The notes beneath the pieces were generated by a model. It saw only the letters and a program-made list of their open reading frames with translations, made no database searches and was not told the DNA's origin. Source: Undaria pinnatifida (lineage: Eukaryota > Sar > Phaeophyceae > Laminariales > Alariaceae). From it: a stretch of 64,000 nt of DNA. The translations under genes were made by a program, and so were the position numbers. Each line of letters opens with the position of its first letter. Positions within the stretch are counted from its first letter, which is position 1. The stretch covers positions 4,124,265 through 4,188,264 of the forward strand of contig JABAKD010000004.1 of assembly GCA_012845835.1 (NCBI GenBank), written 5' to 3'. Shown one piece after another: positions 21,869 to 33,470 of this stretch.

Positions 21869-22844
21869 TAGTACCCGAGTTAGTTATTAATAGTAATGTC
21901 GTTTTGTATGTTAGATCTTGTCGCTGGATCTGGGAGCTGTATAATCTGCAAGACGTATTCATAGCACGTGTTTCCTGGGTTAGGTCTGCACTGCATAGAT
22001 CCTGCACAACACATATACCTGGTAATACAATAACATAACCACACAAAGCTTCCCCGTCGGGATGTATGTGGTGATCGTGAAATAACTGGGGTGCCGCAAT
22101 CTGAAAAAGGGGGGAAAAGCTCTTGAAAACTAAAAAGAAAGGAAAAGCCACCGTGCTCTTAACCCGGCAAGCAACACCGACCAGCCCAAAGGAGTTTATA
22201 GCATGGTCTATATAGAATACAGGATCTAGACTATACGTTCTTTTGCATTATCTATTTTATCGTCTACATGAGCTACGTCGAGTCCTCTGTCCGATGTGTG
22301 CAAGCTTGCAAGCTTTGCGAATAAATACCGGTTTTCGTGTTTCGAAAACTGAACGGACCCAGACGTACAGACACGGGGGGCGTGCGTTTAACATCTCCTG
22401 GTTGGAAATTCTGGGGGGGTGCAGCCATGACAAGGTTTAGTCGCTGTAGACACTACGTGACACGGCAATGGCATGACCTCATGACGCACTTCAAGCAAAC
22501 GGGGCTCTAGAAATGATATGTGCTGATAACAGTCTACCGGTATGTAGCCTATAGCATAATAATACGTTCGTGGGAAAATGTGGATTCGATATTCCAGGAG
22601 CCTCCTCGGAGGGTGATATCAAACCATAAATTTTAGACTCTTGTCAAAATAGGCGAGTGCGTCGTCGTGCACCTCCCCGCCAGGGGGGCTCGTAGATTTT
22701 TTACATGTTTTTTCGAAATTCTTCTCTAATTGTGCGTCTTTACCTCTCCCTCTTGTAGGCGTGCGCCAGGCTGCCCTTTTTTCTTTTCCTCTTCGACCAG
22801 TCTACTTTCGAGCTCAACTCGTAGGAGGTTTTACCTTCGACGGC
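21869..22844. other. No gene seen
   Basis: No supported coding or RNA feature; one TACCTGGTA at 22018. Confidence 0.4.
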
Positions 22845-22915
22845 GTTCTGAACAAGCCGTGGTCACAGAGGTGTTATCCAATTCCCCCGGTGCGTAGTTT
22901 CATTTTCACTGTAAA
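22845..22915 (-). mobile_element. SINE-1 body fragment
   Basis: ACAAGCCGTGGTCACAG, the spaced CCCCCGG and the following TTCATTTTCAC match the SINE-1 body at 20617-20680 with a few gaps. Confidence 0.55.
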
Positions 22916-22964
22916 AGTTATACACTACAGCAGCTGTGAGATGAAGGATTTCGTCGAAACTCAT
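22865..22964 (-). repeat. MSFDEILHLTAAVV module, copy c
   Basis: From 22964 the minus strand reads MSFDEILHLTAAVVYNFYSE and stays open for about ten more codons. CAAAG immediately precedes the ATG, as in copies e and f. Confidence 0.6.
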
Positions 22965-23215
22965 CTTTGCAATCTATCTGTGTGTGATACTCCGATCGCT
23001 CGTGTTACGCGGTGCGTGTCCCCACGAAGGATATAGGCCGGCAACTCCCCTTATCACCAGCTAGTCCCAGGGTCAGCAGGGTGACGCGAAGACGTTCAGT
23101 CTTTCATAATGTCATCACTCTATGCGCACGGAAACTATAACACCCGCTTTGAGGCGGACAAAACCTGACGGCTCTGGAACACACCAGCGTATGATATAGT
23201 TTTTTTACCGGTGAA

Positions 23216-23237
23216 GGGGGGGGGGGGGGGGGGGGGG
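23216..23237. repeat. Homopolymer of 22 G
   Basis: An uninterrupted G run; the length may be unreliable as an assembly. Confidence 0.9.
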
Positions 23238-23769
23238 TTAGCAGTAGTGTTAGATCGCATATTGTGAATAGCTCTGAACTACTGCACGAATCATGTTAGA
23301 CCTAAAGAGATGGTAGAGGCAGGGGGGCAGCGGGGGAGCGGGGGATTAACTGGAAGTTGCAGGTCGTACAATGAATAAGGTAGGAACCACTGCGCGCATA
23401 CCTTGTGGAACATCAAATATCACAAACCGTGAGGATTTGCCCACTTTCTGTGAGCTTGGCGTGATTTTTGGCGTTCGAAAAGGTGCTTCCAAAGGCTGCC
23501 GTTTGCAGTTTGCTGACGTCCTGCGGATTTTGCGCCATAGCTGTCTTTCAAACAGGTGTCCAGAAGGCGTGCCTGCTTTGCTCACGTTCTACTGCGTTGA
23601 CGAGGCGGGGGGGTCCCCTCCACTCGTGTACTTTATTAGCGATTGGCGGGCGACGGGAGGGGAAAAAATACATATTGAAGATCGTCTACCGGTTTTGAAT
23701 ATGTGATGGTGTCATCTGCTCTGATACCTGGAGACAACCATTGGCGACCCTAGCCATTTGGGTACACGA
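23238..23769. other. No gene seen
   Basis: Overlapping open frames on both strands (23346-23706) lack any recognisable motif and shadow each other. Confidence 0.4.
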
Positions 23770-24085
23770 TGCATTTTTTTTCCTTTTTTTTTTGCCCATC
23801 CCATCTTATTATTATCTTCGCACTTTTTATTTCTCCTTCTCCCTCCCTAGACGTAGCTCAGATCCGAGGTCACTCAGATGGCCCATCAATTTTATAGCGA
23901 GAAGGCTCCAGCCCTTTCTTCCCTCTTTGACCCGCATCGAATTCCGCCTACCCACGCTACTTGGCGCTCTCAGCAGTTTTTTTTTTTTTTGGCAAGTAAA
24001 GTCGCAAGTCTGACCCACGTGGGATTAGAACTTCAGAACCAACTCTAGTAGCATTCGAGCGTAACCACTAGACCGGGGTGACCGG
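23770..24085 (-). mobile_element. SINE-2, tRNA-derived, copy A
   Basis: The minus-strand head CCGGTCACCCCGG carries A-box-like TAGTGGTTACG (24070-24060) and B-box-like AAGTTCTAATCCC (24033-24021). The body (AGCTCAGATCCGAGGTCAC, CTACCCACGCTACTTGGCGCTCTCAGCAG on plus) matches 43255-43590, and the 3' end is a T-rich tract on plus, i.e. an A tail. Confidence 0.8.
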
Positions 24086-24174
24086 AAACAGTGCAGTCGA
24101 ACAACCATGCCTGGTTACCTGATACGCCCATCTATAATAGAAGACAAACATTTGGCACCCCGGTCGTAGGTAAA

Positions 24175-24400
24175 GTCAACTTGTATCGCGAAGAGGGTTC
24201 ACGCATTCCCACTTCTCGTCGATTTGTATCAAACTTGGCCAACAACCCCCTCTGGCACTTTCGGCGGCGGTGCACGACTCAGACAAAAGCCCTGTGCATA
24301 ATAACATACACCGGCCGGGATTCGAACCCAGCGCAACCACCATCAAGTATGAAATGTTTACAACGGACCTATACCTGTACCCATAATTGGTTTGGAATGT
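24175..24400 (-). mobile_element. Possible further tRNA-derived SINE
   Basis: On minus, CTGGGTTCGAATCCCGG (about 24331-24315) is a perfect T-arm with a 5 bp stem and the 7-base loop TTCGAAT. A convincing A box upstream was not found and there is no second copy in the window. Confidence 0.4.
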
Positions 24401-24512
24401 GATACAACAAAGCGCAAATAATACGAGTAAGCACTTTTTTGCGACCAACATTATTTACTGTAGCGATTGAACGATAGTTTGTGAGGCGATTGCAGCGGGG
24501 TACAGTTTCCTC

Positions 24513-25414
24513 TGTCAGGTTTGTCTATTGAGCAGATCCAGATCAATACCTCTAGAATCTTATCACCCAATCTCAGGTCGCCGATGAAGTCTGATCAAGG
24601 GTTTGGGCTAGGCCTCTCGCCCTGACGCCCTGCTTTCATTCCTGCCGAACAAGGCCATTTTACGGGGAAAACCTATCTGCCCTCAATTTATGTTTTCGCC
24701 CACTACATGCGAAACAGAAACATTGGTTTTTCGCCAGGCGAACACAGGGCCTCGAACTGGTCCATCGTGTTCACCGTATCCGTCCCTCGCCCCCCTCTCT
24801 TTCTCTCGTTCTAGTATAGTTTATCTGGTTTTCTTTTCTATGCGGTGGCGTTTTTAGGGGGGGGACACAAAAGGTTCAATACTACGTTATGCTCTATAAA
24901 CGACAGCACACAGTGCATGCAACCAGTACGAATCTAGCACCAATAAACGGGTCATCTCGCTGTCAGGTTCGTCTATTGAGCAGATCCAGATCAATACCTC
25001 TAGAATCTCATCACCCAATTTCAGGTCGCCGATGAAGTCTGATCAAGGGTTTGGGCTAAGCCTCTCGCCCTGACGCCCTGCTTTCCTGCCGAACAAAGCA
25101 ATTTTACGGGGAAAACCTATCTGCCCTTAATTTATGTTTTCGCCCACTACATGCGAAACAGAAACATTGGTTTTCCGCCAGGCGAACACAGGGCTTCAAA
25201 CTGGTCCATCGTGTTCACCGCATCCGTCCCTCTCCCCCTTATCTCTTCCTCTCGTTCTAATATAGTTTATCTCGGTCATATACATATCTGATTTTCCATC
25301 CTGTTGTATGGCGTTTTTATGGGGGACACACAAAAGAAATAATACGCTATGCTACATGAACCACAGCACACAGTGCATTCAGCCAGTACAAATCTAGCAC
25401 CAACAAACGGGTCA
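24513..25414. repeat. Tandem duplication, unit 448 bp
   Basis: TGTCAGGTTTGTCTATTGAGC at 24513 recurs at 24961, and the two units match to their ends (AATCTAGCACCAA.AAACGGGTCA). Differences are scattered substitutions and small indels; identity looks above 90 percent by eye. No coding frame is shared. Confidence 0.9.
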
Positions 25415-26956
25415 GTGACTTCGTATTGTTATCGGTTTGACAGCACACATTGGTCCAGTAAGTACCAGCCCTGTATCGCAATGAAACGTTTTTTTTGTAT
25501 ATCAACCGGTCAACTTCAGAAAGAACCCACCCTTGAGGGCAAAACACCGGGATGATGGGGATGATGGCGCATGGCAACTGGTATACCACATACCAGTGTG
25601 CTTATCTATTCAAGTTTTGTATGTAAAAGTCTACTCTGGTTTACCCCAAATGATATATCGTACCAGGTATCAGATACACAAGACGCACAAATACCTAAGG
25701 GGAGCAGCATGAGGCGCGCATCTGTTGACACCTGTTCCTCGTTTCCTGCGGGAGATAAATATCAGACGGGGAATATCTACCTTGCGATCAACGCCGCCTA
25801 CAACAGGTTAGCACATTAAGTCCATTCGACTCGACTCAGCTAGGGCGCAACGATTCATCATCCGCTCCACCTACTGCAATCAAAATCAACACAACCACGG
25901 CAAAGATGAGGCCTAATCCCTCTTGCTCTTGTTCGCCTGCAACTCGTAAGCACGCACCAAGCGACACTCTCACCAAAAAAAAACATAATACTAGGCTTAT
26001 GACTCTTTTGCATCCCTCCAAATCACCAAGCTTGACCTTTGATTCATAAGGACCGCTAGCCAATGTCTTTTTCTGTGGACAGTTTTGTCTTAGCTTCGCG
26101 CAAACCCTATGCCTATAACACTCGCAATGTTGGGGTTAAAAGGCAGTGGGTAATGGTCCCAAACCACAACCACTCAACCCATCGTCTATATTATAAATAG
26201 AGATGGGTAGAGCCCACCCGGACGACATAGCACGCCGACCTAACACCTACTTTGACAGATGCCAAGGCCGCATCCAGGCCGCTTGTGATTTTTCGCCACA
26301 ATGCGGACTTATCCCCGTGGCAGTTGGTAATTACCTACACCCTTACCGACCCCGCAAAAACACACCCAACAAGGAAACGCTCACACTCAGTAACGTAGCA
26401 CTCCGATAAGGGAACGCTAAAGAGGATACCTGCTATTAATAAGAAGGTGCCCGCTAAGAATACGCCTGCTACGATGGTGACTATGTTCTCCAAAACATGT
26501 TTTGACCGGAGCTGTTCAAGCCAAGGACTCCGTCCGCGGGCGGCCCTTTTCTTTGGTGGTGACAACCTTGTCTCTCATGTCCCACGCGCCCATGATGCAG
26601 ACACAGTCTCCTTCCACCACGGTTGAGCACACAGATGTACGGACATATTGTGCCTTACGCAGCGGTAGATCCATCTGTCAAAGAACAACGTGGAGGCATT
26701 GCCAAGGAGGTGATTGTTTGACGAGCGGTGCAGGGCTAGCGAAACGCTGGGAAGCAAAATCAGACAAATGCCGCGCTCCACTGGTTGATTGATACCAGGT
26801 ATGTGGTTACACATGACAAGCGTCTACTGTATATCAAACGTACTTTCGACGTACACATTTCACTCCATCTGGTATGGCCTGTGTGTAACATGCCCGAGAT
26901 AGCGCCACCCTTTGGGAACTGACTGCTCAAGCTACACGCTATCCACAATATGTCTG
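25415..26956. other. No gene seen; downstream of SAMDC
   Basis: Spacer with no supported coding feature. TACCAGGTA occurs at 25668 and 26793. Confidence 0.4.
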
Positions 26957-29900
26957 CTACCATCGTTGGTCAGCAGGCCGCTCGAAGCACCACACACCGC
27001 GTGCACAGATGAGCTTCGACGAATCCTCCATCTCACAGCTGAGGTGTCTCTGCACCTGGTAGTTTTTATGCGTGAATAGTTTTTCCGTCTGTTAATATCT
27101 GCCCGACGCTGTTATAGGGGCCACCAGAAGCAAAATCCGTTGAACAATGGAAATAATTTTCTCACCTGTTCCACGTTGAAGGGATTCTCCGTGATGGTGC
27201 TCAGGCCGGCCTTGTCAGCCACCATTGTTAGCACCCATCGCTTCGGACGGAAAACGTTAAGAACGTTATTGATGATGGACCTGCCCGAAAAACAATTGCG
27301 AGAGAACGTTATTGATCATGGACCCGCGCGAAACATTTTGCGGACATGTGCCCTGCTTCGCTCAAATATTTAATATTTCCTACCCAAGTCATGCCCTGGA
27401 CCGACAAGAATAAATTCACCATCCAAACTCAAAATGTTGAACACCGGTATTCCTTATCTAGCATTATGCCCTGAACCGACAGCACTCCATCCACCTAGGA
27501 TTGATGTTAGCGCCTACACATGGCAATACCCACCCAAATCACTTTCACGAAATAAATGCTGTGCTGAGGCGCGACCTGAACAGTTGCAGTGCGTTCATCT
27601 GCAACACTTGGCTAATAATTTTCATGGCCATGCCGCATAACAAACCCTCGTGGTTTTGTTTGCGCAACATACAGCCCCAAACCAAAAGCGGCGTGCTTGG
27701 GTAATGTGGTCCTAGCTAACACAAGCTAGCTGACTGCTGCAGGACACAACGCGAACAGGAGCAAACGCAGCAAACAGGCAAACAGCGTGCCCATTCATGC
27801 GCGCTAAACTCTCGATGGCTAACTCGGTTAGTCATCAACACCGTGTTTGAAATGTGGCGGGATCATACGAGTCTTTCTACGGAGGATCTGCGCACTGCAC
27901 ATAGCAGTTATTTCTTTACCTGACAAACGAAACGCTGGGGACGAAACAGCACAAACTGTGCAACTCCAAATGGCTGTTGTACAATATTTGCTCACACCTA
28001 AACAGCACATATCATAAACTTCAAAATTGCGCAACGTATGTTCAAGGTTTGCTCACACCTGTAGGACTTGAAAGGGTTGTTCGTTTCGAAGCTGGCGTAG
28101 CTGCAGGATTCCTCCGGAGTGACGTGGATGGTGTAGTACGAGTCGTACAGGATGGCGTTCATAGAATAACTGCGGGCGGTAGGGGCGGTTACATCATTCA
28201 ACGTCAGGGGCCATAGACTGGTGCTCGAAACCAAACATCTCTAAGGTAATCGTGTGCGGCCTATTTCATAGTAATATTACTGGTAACACATTCGATATAT
28301 ACCAGGTACACGACATCTGTGGCCATGACTTGTCCACAAGGCCACTGAGGGTAAAACCGTTCACGAGCTGAGCTCCAAACTAAAAGTGATCGGAAACAAA
28401 AACATGATCAGCCGTACCCACAGCAAATATACTCGTGGGCGCCGTCTTCAATCCAAGATTACCGCCTGGGGGTATAGATGAGTGGTTCACCACTGGTCAT
28501 GAAAAGAACACTTGAAGCTATTGACACACTAACCGTCAAGTTGGTCCAAGTGGGATACTCTTATCGAATCTGTAAATAGTACCAGGTAGTATATTATTAA
28601 TAGTATCAGAGAGGCATTTTTGCAGCTCTTGGCAAGCGTTTAACCCCTTCAGACCTGAACCCACGTTTTGGGTAAACAGTATTAATGTATTATTACTTTC
28701 ACCTACTCTAGTGTGGGGTCTTTATGAGGGAAAACACGACGAAAAGAACTGCCGACTAAAGGACAGCCACGCCAAGCAACGCTGGCTGCTTGGGATGGTA
28801 TTTATATTTCGGGACTTCCAGCATGGAGTTGTACGACATACGCTTAGCATGCACCATCGTATGCTGCACGCCGGCACTATGATAGGAGCACACTCATCAT
28901 TTGTTCTATCGCTGCAAAGGGTTCCAAAAGGAAATGGAAGATACATACGCTTACCCGCAAGGATCGAAAGCGAAATCGTCGACGACGGCCCCAGGCACCA
29001 GTTCGGCGATTCCTGTTTTCTTCGTCATCTCTCGACCCGTGGGACAAGCCTCCTTGTAGAAATGTTTCGCGGTGTCAGGATGCATGTCGAACATCATCAT
29101 GTTCATCTAACAGTGACAGAACACCGACGGTACAAATGCTTGGCAGTGTCAGGATGCATATAGAAAATCATGTTCATCTGACAGAATACAGATGGCACCG
29201 ATACGCTCGTCAGCGAGGTAGGTGCAAACGATTCGTTGATTGTTGCTCCAACTGTACCCGTGGTGGCATGGAAATTAAACCGTCGGCATATCACCCGATA
29301 AATGCATGCCAGGGAAGGGCTAATCGGAGACCCCGCGTCAGGTGAAAGCTTGACGAAAAAGGGCGTAGAAAGAAAAAAACGATGTTTGCCCTACTTACGG
29401 TGCGGTCCGTCGCCGTGTAGTCCGGGCGGTCGCACTTGTCTGCAACATACACGAACCAGTGGTCGCCGGTCACAGGGCCTAGGACGTAGCCTGCCGAATA
29501 TCGATGTACACGGGGGGGTTGAGTTGGACGTCAAAAGGTGATACCGCGTGTTCCCGTAGAACCTAAACCTATCCTGAGAAAATACAATAACCCTGGCCGA
29601 ACCAAGAAAAAGCTCGTCTAATGTATTTCAACACGGATGCAACGACAGACACGCAGCTACGTATGAACCTCGCGGCTGCAAAAGTCTTGCGTACCTGCAC
29701 CGTTGAGTCGCTGGCTGAGGTGGCTGTGTGCGCGCAAATACTGCAGCTCCTGGTCGAAGCTAGAGTGAGGAAACAGCTGGTCGCCAGGAAACGTAAAGTT
29801 CTTGCGTGAGTAACCCATCCACTCCAGAACCAAGCCTTGCTGCTCCAGTGCCGCTTGCAAGAGCGTCGCCACACAGCGCAAGAGTGTCGTCGTTCCACAC

Positions 29901-30353
29901 GTCTTCATCACCACCTGCACCGCAAAGTTGTGGTAACGTGAGCACTAAATAACGTTCTCGACGGCTGTGAAAAATGTTGTAATCACAAATGTTTTGGTCT
30001 GACAATCCAAGCGCGCTGTCAGGAACGGCCGGACAGATCGGTCACAAGCGGAGCAAGAGGTGGCTTGCACTTTCATGTAAGACTCACACGCTCGCAACTA
30101 CAACAGGCCCACCAATTGCTGTACGTCAATACCGGTACTGCTTTGGATCTGACAGTCCATTTGCAGATGCGTCTGCGCTCGCCTTGTGTGGGTAGACGAA
30201 GAGACTGCTCTCCGACAGCACGTAGGCGTCAAGATAGTCGTTGGAAATCTGGTGCAAAATTGTGCACTTCGCGCGACTGCACATGCGGTCCAGGCTCAGC
30301 CTGGTCAATGCTCGGCACCCCTGCGGTTTGCCAATGCCCGGCTTGAAGCATAC
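26957..30353 (-). CDS. SAMDC: S-adenosylmethionine decarboxylase proenzyme (seven exons, N-terminus missing)
   Basis: Exons on the minus strand: 30353-30183, 29914-29695, 29490-29399, 29106-28955, 28169-28059, 27280-27166, 27055-26957; all phases agree and give 319 codons. Signatures in order: [42 protein letters not shown] with the self-cleavage site at LSE/SS, where Ser becomes the pyruvoyl cofactor; [12 protein letters not shown] with the catalytic Cys; [21 protein letters not shown] and [10 protein letters not shown] with the processing Ser and His; [13 protein letters not shown]. The enzyme makes decarboxylated AdoMet, the aminopropyl donor for spermidine and spermine. The first intron shown starts with GC (AAG/GCGAGC); the others are GT-AG. 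The N-terminal exon that should carry the FEGxEK motif was not found upstream. The last exon ([15 protein letters not shown] to a TAG) is less certain; reading through the donor at 27166 instead gives a stop soon after. Confidence 0.93.
27009..27062 (+). repeat. MSFDE module, copy d, antisense to the last SAMDC exon
   Basis: CACAGATGAGCTTCGACGAA..CTC.CATCTCACAGCTG on plus aligns with the start of copy c (minus, 22968-22930). It encodes [11 protein letters not shown] and lies opposite the predicted last SAMDC exon. Confidence 0.55.
27304..27323 (-). repeat. Decoy copy of the start of SAMDC exon 6
   Basis: GTCCATGATCAATAACGTTC on minus repeats GTCCATCATCAATAACGTTC of the exon, 43 bp upstream in transcript order. 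The decoy is preceded by GCGCGG, so it lacks an AG acceptor. Confidence 0.85.
27988..28060 (-). repeat. Duplicated donor region after SAMDC exon 5
   Basis: AG/GTGTGAGCAAA occurs at the real donor (28060-28048) and again 61 bp into the intron (27999-27987). Confidence 0.75.
29130..29177 (-). repeat. Decoy copy of the start of SAMDC exon 4
   Basis: ATGAACATGATTTTC...CATCCTGACACTGCCAAGCA on minus (from 29176), preceded by TCTGTCAG, repeats the start of the real exon 70 bp downstream (ATGAACATGATGATGTTC... after CTGTTAG). Reading from the decoy reaches a stop just before the true exon. Confidence 0.85.
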
Positions 30354-31220
30354 CTGAAAGCGAAATGCGTAATCGTCACGTGGGAACAGACAGGTTCTTC
30401 TGCAAAGACAGCAACGAAAAAAAGATCTGTCCAACCGGTTCGCACACTGACAACGGTTCATCAATTCACTTACGGAGTCGTGGGATAGATTCAAATTAAA
30501 GACGTACGGCCGCTTTACGCGTATGCATGTCAACATGCAAAGCGTGACCCCTGGTCGTCGTCAGCACAGAGTACAGAGGGTCACACTGATTTAAAAACTT
30601 CAAGCTCGCCGGGGATTTCCTTCCGATAAAGTAGCATCACGATCACCACATTGCACTATTTTAGATCAATGGCACTAAACACAAATGCGTTTTAATATAC
30701 AACGTTTCGGCGCTGAGACGCAACGCTGAGTTAACGCGATTTCAAGACCATCGGACAATAGAAGGGAGGGATGGTCTAAGCGAATGTGTGTTTGGTCATG
30801 ATACTATAATAGCACCAACAAAGGCATACCCAGGAGATGATTCGTGCATACGAATGTACTGGTAACAGGGCTGACGGCTGATGCCCGAACGAAAAATGGT
30901 ATAAACGAGATGGCAACATTTGCCAACATGTGTTCTACGGGGGCATTACATGTATTTTCCCTTCGACAGCTCATGAAAACTTCGACAAAACCGTAAATGT
31001 ACGATATCAAGGTCACGGCTGCTTAAGCAGTAAGCCCCTTTGAAACCAACCACACGATTGATACTCCTTGCTGCATATCCGTGTAACGACCGCTACCCCC
31101 GGCCCCAAGCACTTCCAAAGGAAAATCGAAAGAGCAGCCGCTATCCACAGAAACGGCAACAAAAATAAGATGCAAATAATGCTGCGCTCGCGCGTTCCTA
31201 CAATAGAAGACTGCAGTGTC
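30354..31220. other. No gene seen; expected position of the SAMDC N-terminus
   Basis: A minus frame MLTCIRVKRPYVF...HDS before a donor-like GTAAGT (about 30538-30472) could be an untranslated-leader exon or small upstream frame, but it does not carry the SAMDC N-terminal motif. Confidence 0.3.
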
Positions 31221-31338
31221 GCTTTCGATCAATCCTGCCATCGAGACAAGTCCCCGTGCGGTCTGGCTCGATCTGAGGCGCTTTCGATCAATCCTGCCAT
31301 CGAGGCAAGTCCCCGTGCGGTCTGGCTCGATCTGAGGC
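31221..31338. repeat. 59 bp tandem duplication
   Basis: GCTTTCGATCAATCCTGCCATC at 31221 and 31280; one mismatch (GAGA/GAGG) was noticed between the copies. Confidence 0.9.
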
Positions 31339-31607
31339 TCTACGTGCAATATCTTGTATCCCAAGGCAGATACAACAGCAGTAATTGGAGTCGAATTATC
31401 GTAGTGACTATTGATATAGACATGTGTCAGCCGCAAATACCGGCCTTGTACGGCAACCGGCGCCACTCTGCATACTGCCACTACTACTGTACTGCCTGTT
31501 CCCACCTATGAAAACCGTTTATAAGGACGCTATATCGGACAACCGGCAACATTCAACTGGCAGCATGGAGGGACCACTATGCCACCGCCGCACAACGGTA
31601 CAATATT

Positions 31608-31667
31608 TCATAAAAATATTTCAAGGACGTCAGCCGTGAGTTCGACGTATTTCGGGTCAATACTCAT
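31608..31667 (-). repeat. MSIDPKYVELTADVLEIF module, copy e
   Basis: From the ATG at 31667 the minus strand reads MSIDPKYVELTADVLEIFL and stops. CAAAG precedes the ATG. Confidence 0.7.
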
Positions 31668-31984
31668 CTTTGTAAGCTGAGTTGTTGGTACTTGTAATAT
31701 ACTATGTGGGTGAGTTTTTGTTCGTTGCATAAATGCGCAGACAACTGAATGCCCGCCGGCATGACCTCCACTCCGACGCAGTGATACACACTGCTGTTGT
31801 GTTTTTTCAAACACTTCACCCAGCGACGTCATTAGGGGGCACTCCGGCCGGTATCGTATTTCGTATGGGTTAGGGTTATCCCGTCGGCAATCGACAGTAC
31901 TCCGCATACTGCCACAAATGGTTGTTTCCATCTGTGCCAAGCGATTTAACAGACGGACAGTTACGTCAGGCAACCGGCTCTACA

Positions 31985-32320
31985 AAGGCACTCTCGAGAC
32001 GTACGTGCCAGGCCCATACTGATACATACGTTTCAAGACTCGCAGCTGAAAACGACTACCTGGAACACCGCATGCCACCAAGGAAACCAAACAACGTAAT
32101 ATACACATCCGAGGGGAAAAATTAATATAATCATACAAAAGAAAGAAAAGAAAAGCGAGAGAAAGAGAAAACGAAGCAAAGATAATATGTACCTGGTACG
32201 TAATAAGTGACGTAGAATTGCCAGCACGGGGGGTGCACCGACGAAAGGCAAGCTACAAGCAACACAGCGCTATTAATACGAAAAAAACAAACGTACGCGT
32301 CCGATGTAAGCAAACAAAAT
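31985..32320 (-). mobile_element. LINE 3'-region fragment
   Basis: ACGTGCCAGGCCCATACTGATACATACG, CACCAAGGAAACCAAA, the purine-rich GAAAGAAAAGAAAAGCG and AGTGACGTAGA match parts of 34830-35060 and of the LINE 3' region at 55230-55450. Diverged and without coding sequence. Confidence 0.5.
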
Positions 32321-32849
32321 GAAACAAGGCAACAACGTATATGTAGTTACATGTAGTAAGTGAATACAACGTGAGCTCGCCTGCAAGGGGGGGGGGGTGC
32401 ACTCAGTTTGTGCATGGCCGTAGTCGCATGACCACAAGACCCTCGCATTCCTACTATGCCGGGACGGAGCACGTCGGGTTTTCACTAACCAGGCAGACAT
32501 TGCTTGCATCAAGCACGAAGCGCCGTGAGGTGTTCGGCGAGTCGCATGAAGGGTGAACCGCATCCTTCCAAGAACCGCTTGCAAGACGGACTTCGGCACC
32601 TTGTGCCTACTTTCTTGCTTACGGATGACAGCGCCAATGAGTTATTTTGTTTTCTAGTGTAGCCACTCCGAAGACAGCAATCGGTATTACTATGTAACTG
32701 CCTCCTGGGTGCCTTACCATACTCACACTACGTGATGCGATCAATCCCCTTGCGCGGAGATAAGGTTCTCCACCCCGCACAATATGGTCAGACTCGATAA
32801 CCATCATGGTAGACGCAAAAAAAAACAAAAAAAAAACGGTACCCTGAGT
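32321..32849. other. No gene seen
   Basis: Spacer between LINE fragments; no supported feature. Confidence 0.4.
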
Positions 32850-33470
32850 GTCTAGCTCACGCAGTGATTGGCATGTTTTACAGCCTCGTTGCCAACCAAC
32901 GCCAACCCCAGTTTACATATAATGTTTCTAGCGTCGGCGCCAACCGAGGCCAACTATAATGTATATATTAATAGGGATGGGTGGCGAAAGAAATAAACCA
33001 ACCAACTAACCAATGCCATCAAAACGCATGCGTACGAAAGACCCGAGTCAATTGGAAAGTAAAGCAAGCAACGAAACGAAACGAAAACAAAAGAAGGCAA
33101 GGAATAGAAAATAAAAAGCACCATAATAGCAGATCCTAGAGACTGACAGAAAACGGCATTTGGGCACATACAGGGCATCAAGTGAATCAAGGGCACTGAC
33201 GGGAGAAAATAGCAAGGCGAACGTCCGGGCGGCCTTACGCTAGTTGCTTACGGCCATGGGAAGACACACATACATCAGGACCATGATGGCCAGACCCGGA
33301 CTTCAGTCTCTGGGGCAGCCCCCCCCCCCCGCCCCCCCTCCCGTAAATCAAAGCGGGGGCCAACGAATGTAATCGTAATATTTCTAATATACGTTTCCCA
33401 CCTCCAGCGTCTTTTCCGGCCCCTCGAAGCAGCCCGTGTACTCCCGCTCTTGGTCATCGTCAAGAGTCTG
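32850..33470 (-). mobile_element. LINE 3' fragment including the end of its ORF
   Basis: GATGGCCAGACCCGGACTTC (33284) matches GATGGCCAAACCCAGACTTC at the end of the LINE ORF (55759), and the downstream part (ATCCTAGAGACTGACAGAAAACGGCATTTG, GGGCGGCCTTACG) matches the 3' untranslated region at 55605-55715. On minus, 33463-33275 reads GGRGGGAAPETEVRVWPSWS at the end, like ETEVWVWPSSY of the LINE. The sequence upstream in the frame does not match, so it is short and rearranged. Confidence 0.65.

Noticed and set aside
23216-23237. G run as a G-quadruplex regulatory element
   Set aside because: A pure homopolymer next to no gene; its length may be a sequencing artefact.
24315-24331. tRNA gene at 24.3 kb
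   Set aside because: Only the T-arm is convincing; acceptor and D-arm partners are not visible.
28711-29163. 150-codon plus-strand frame
   Set aside because: It is the antisense shadow of SAMDC exon 4 and adjoining introns.
30472-30538. First exon of SAMDC (MLTCIRVKRPYVF... with donor GTAAGT)
   Set aside because: It lacks the conserved N-terminal motif and phase support; it might be a leader exon but cannot be called.
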